Shown here: piece by piece, positions 62,759 to 64,000 of the stretch
How positions within the stretch are numbered: the stretch's first letter is position 1
How the letters are laid out: each line of letters begins with the position of its first letter
From: Sutterella sp.
GTDB lineage: Bacteria > Pseudomonadota > Gammaproteobacteria > Burkholderiales > Burkholderiaceae_F
DNA length: 64,000 nucleotides
NCBI GenBank assembly: GCA_020025965.1
Contig: JAHHRG010000002.1
Location: forward strand, 14,880 to 78,879
Direction of reading: 5' to 3'
Program-made: the position numbers and the translations under genes
The notes under the pieces: generated by a model
What the model was told of the DNA's origin: nothing
Databases searched by the model: none
The model's input: only the letters and a program-made list of their open reading frames with translations

Positions 62759-64000
62759 TTACCCTTCGCAAAGAATGCGTTTTTCTTCCAGTGTTTCCCA
62801 GCGGTTATAGCATTTGGTAATTTCTTTTTCGAGTTCACCAGCACGAATACCGTCAGCCTGAAGATCTTCGATCGAGCGGTCGGTGGAACTCATGAGCGTT
62901 ATGAGTTCGTTCTGTTCTGCTTCGAGTTGTTCGATCTTCTTCGGAAGTTCCTCAAGCTCCTTGTTTTCTTTATAGGTGAGCTTCAGCTTTTTGTCGCGTG
63001 GCCTTTCGCGCTCTTGTTGCGATTTTTCTTGTACCAAGACAACGGGCCTATCCTTCTCAACGTTTTCTGGACGTTGAGCAAGCCAATCAGAATAGCCTCC
63101 GACGTATTCACGCCAGAAGCCTTCTTCGTTTTCAGGAGCGAGTACTGAACTCACCACATTGTCGAGGAAACGACGATCGTGACTGACGAGAATAATCGTC
63201 CCTGGATAGGTCGATAGCGTTTGCTCCAACATTTCTAGCGACTCGATGTCTAGGTCGTTGGTCGGTTCGTCGAGAATGAGCAGATTTGCGGGCAACGCAA
63301 AAAGACGGGCAAGAAGCAGTCGGTTTCGTTCTCCACCAGAGAGTGAGCTCACAGGCACGTTCACACGGCGTGGTGGGAAAAGGAAGTCGCCCATGTAGGC
63401 GATGACGTGCTTCTTTACGCCACCAATTTCTACCCAGTCGGAGCCTGGAGAAATCGTTTCAGCTACGGTCTTTGTCGGATCGAGTTGTTCGCGAAGCTGG
63501 TCGAAGTAGGCGACTTGTAAGTTTGTACCTAGTTTGACCTTACCTTCATCGGGTTCGAGTTTGCCGAGGAAAAGCTTGATGAGCGTACTTTTGCCAATTC
63601 CGTTGTGACCGATGAGGCCGAGACGGTCACCTCGCATCAGTTTGAAGTTGAGGTTCTTGACGATCGTGCGTTCGCCGAAAGTCTTAGTGAGATTCGTTAC
63701 TTCTGCTACGACCTTGCCGCTCTTTTCACCGGCATCAATCTTGAGGTTCAGATTACCTAAGCGTTCTCGACGTGCTTCTCGCTGACGGCGCAGGTCCTCC
63801 AAACGACGTACACGACCTTCGTTACGCGTACGGCGAGCTTCGATTCCTTTGCGAATCCAGACTTCTTCCTGAGCCCAGAACTTGTCGAAGCGCCGATTTT
63901 CCAGTTCTTCGGCAGCAAGTTCATCCTGTTTTCGAGCTTCGTAGCTTGAGAAACTTCCCGGATAGGAGCGGAGAATGCCTCGGTCGAGCTCCAGAATACG
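62759..64000 (-). CDS. uup: ABC-F ATPase Uup (C-terminal part, 5' end outside window)
   Basis: A soluble tandem ATP-binding protein of the ABC-F class that acts on ribosomes or on DNA replication intermediates. The frame is open to the edge. Before the first start-like codon (TTG at 63802) it continues with LELDRGILRSYPGSFSSYEARKQ and FWAQEEVWIRKGIEARRTRNEGRV, the normal Uup linker. The second ATPase domain has P loop GHNGIGKST, signature LSGGERNR, and Walker B LLILDEPTNDLDI with SHDRRFLD. The C-terminal charged coiled coil (about the last 90 residues) is the DNA-binding type seen in Uup. The first ATPase domain lies outside the window. Confidence 0.93.
   Translation of the reverse strand, partial: RILELDRGILRSYPGSFSSYEARKQDELAAEELENRRFDKFWAQEEVWIRKGIEARRTRNEGRVRRLEDLRRQREARRERLGNLNLKIDAGEKSGKVVAEVTNLTKTFGERTIVKNLNFKLMRGDRLGLIGHNGIGKSTLIKLFLGKLEPDEGKVKLGTNLQVAYFDQLREQLDPTKTVAETISPGSDWVEIGGVKKHVIAYMGDFLFPPRRVNVPVSSLSGGERNRLLLARLFALPANLLILDEPTNDLDIESLEMLEQTLSTYPGTIILVSHDRRFLDNVVSSVLAPENEEGFWREYVGGYSDWLAQRPENVEKDRPVVLVQEKSQQERERPRDKKLKLTYKENKELEELPKKIEQLEAEQNELITLMSSTDRSIEDLQADGIRAGELEKEITKCYNRWETLEEKRILCEG

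Overview
The window reads as a contiguous piece of a betaproteobacterial chromosome of roughly half GC content. I infer a member of the Burkholderiales, most likely Sutterellaceae (Parasutterella/Sutterella-like). The reasons are the trkH-trkA-ntrX-ntrY-DUF4390-rsmB-fmt run, birA-coaX-SPOR, the minimal PTS (EIIA-HPr-EI), a DUF1840 protein, GatCAB, and an anaerobic, menaquinone-type gene set (menA-like UbiA enzyme, [FeFe] hydrogenase with a cytochrome b). No species can be named from the sequence alone. Nearly all of the window is coding. There are no rRNA or tRNA genes, no CRISPR array and no intact mobile element.

Layout: (1) 1-5204: the C-terminal six-sevenths of gyrB, a 5'-nucleotidase and an old-yellow-enzyme-type oxidoreductase that has lost its Fe-S ligands. 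(2) 5205-5932: an AT-rich non-coding region with a DnaA-trio-like tract and a cluster of DnaA boxes. By hand counts of sampled lines, the plus strand changes here from C-rich to G-rich, so this is my candidate oriC. (3) 5933-15597: envelope and cofactor genes: BON lipoprotein, menA-like, ybeD, a PBP5-like protein without its catalytic residues, birA-coaX-SPOR, HIT, M20 dipeptidase, rlpA, rodA. (4) 15617-20024: the cell-shape operon mreB-mreC-mreD-mrdA-rodA-rlpA. (5) 20275-27219: gatCAB, pyrE, exonuclease III, rsuA, ampG. (6) 27264-31001: regulatory PTS genes, a YecA-type protein and a DUF1840 protein. (7) 31064-39908: potassium uptake (trkH/trkA), a NtrY/NtrX-like two-component system whose regulator lacks the AAA+ domain, rsmB and fmt. 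(8) 40103-46684: hydrolase, def, a divergent dprA, topB and a CorC-type transporter. (9) 46965-50817: polar amino-acid ABC transporter aapJQM without an adjacent ATPase, then an SRPBCC-like protein. (10) 50911-54959: tex and prfC. (11) 55068-60627: hydF, then cytochrome b, hydB and hydA of a Tat-exported [FeFe] hydrogenase, with a CsoR-type palindrome in its long upstream region, then a HemN-superfamily radical SAM protein. (12) 60706-64000: a long-chain acyl-CoA synthetase and the C-terminal part of uup, cut by the window edge.

How the genes fit together: mre/mrd/rodA/rlpA, ampG and the PBP5-like pseudoenzyme concern cell-wall elongation and turnover. The HydA-HydB-cytochrome b module, with a menA-like enzyme elsewhere in the window, suggests hydrogen oxidation in the periplasm with electrons passed to menaquinone in the membrane. 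HydF is the only hydrogenase maturase present; HydE and HydG must lie elsewhere. Several genes look like members of known families that have lost expected active-site residues (the OYE-like enzyme, PBP5-like, DprA-like, the menA-like first Asp motif, and NtrX without AAA+). These and the origin region are the most rewarding places for a second look.
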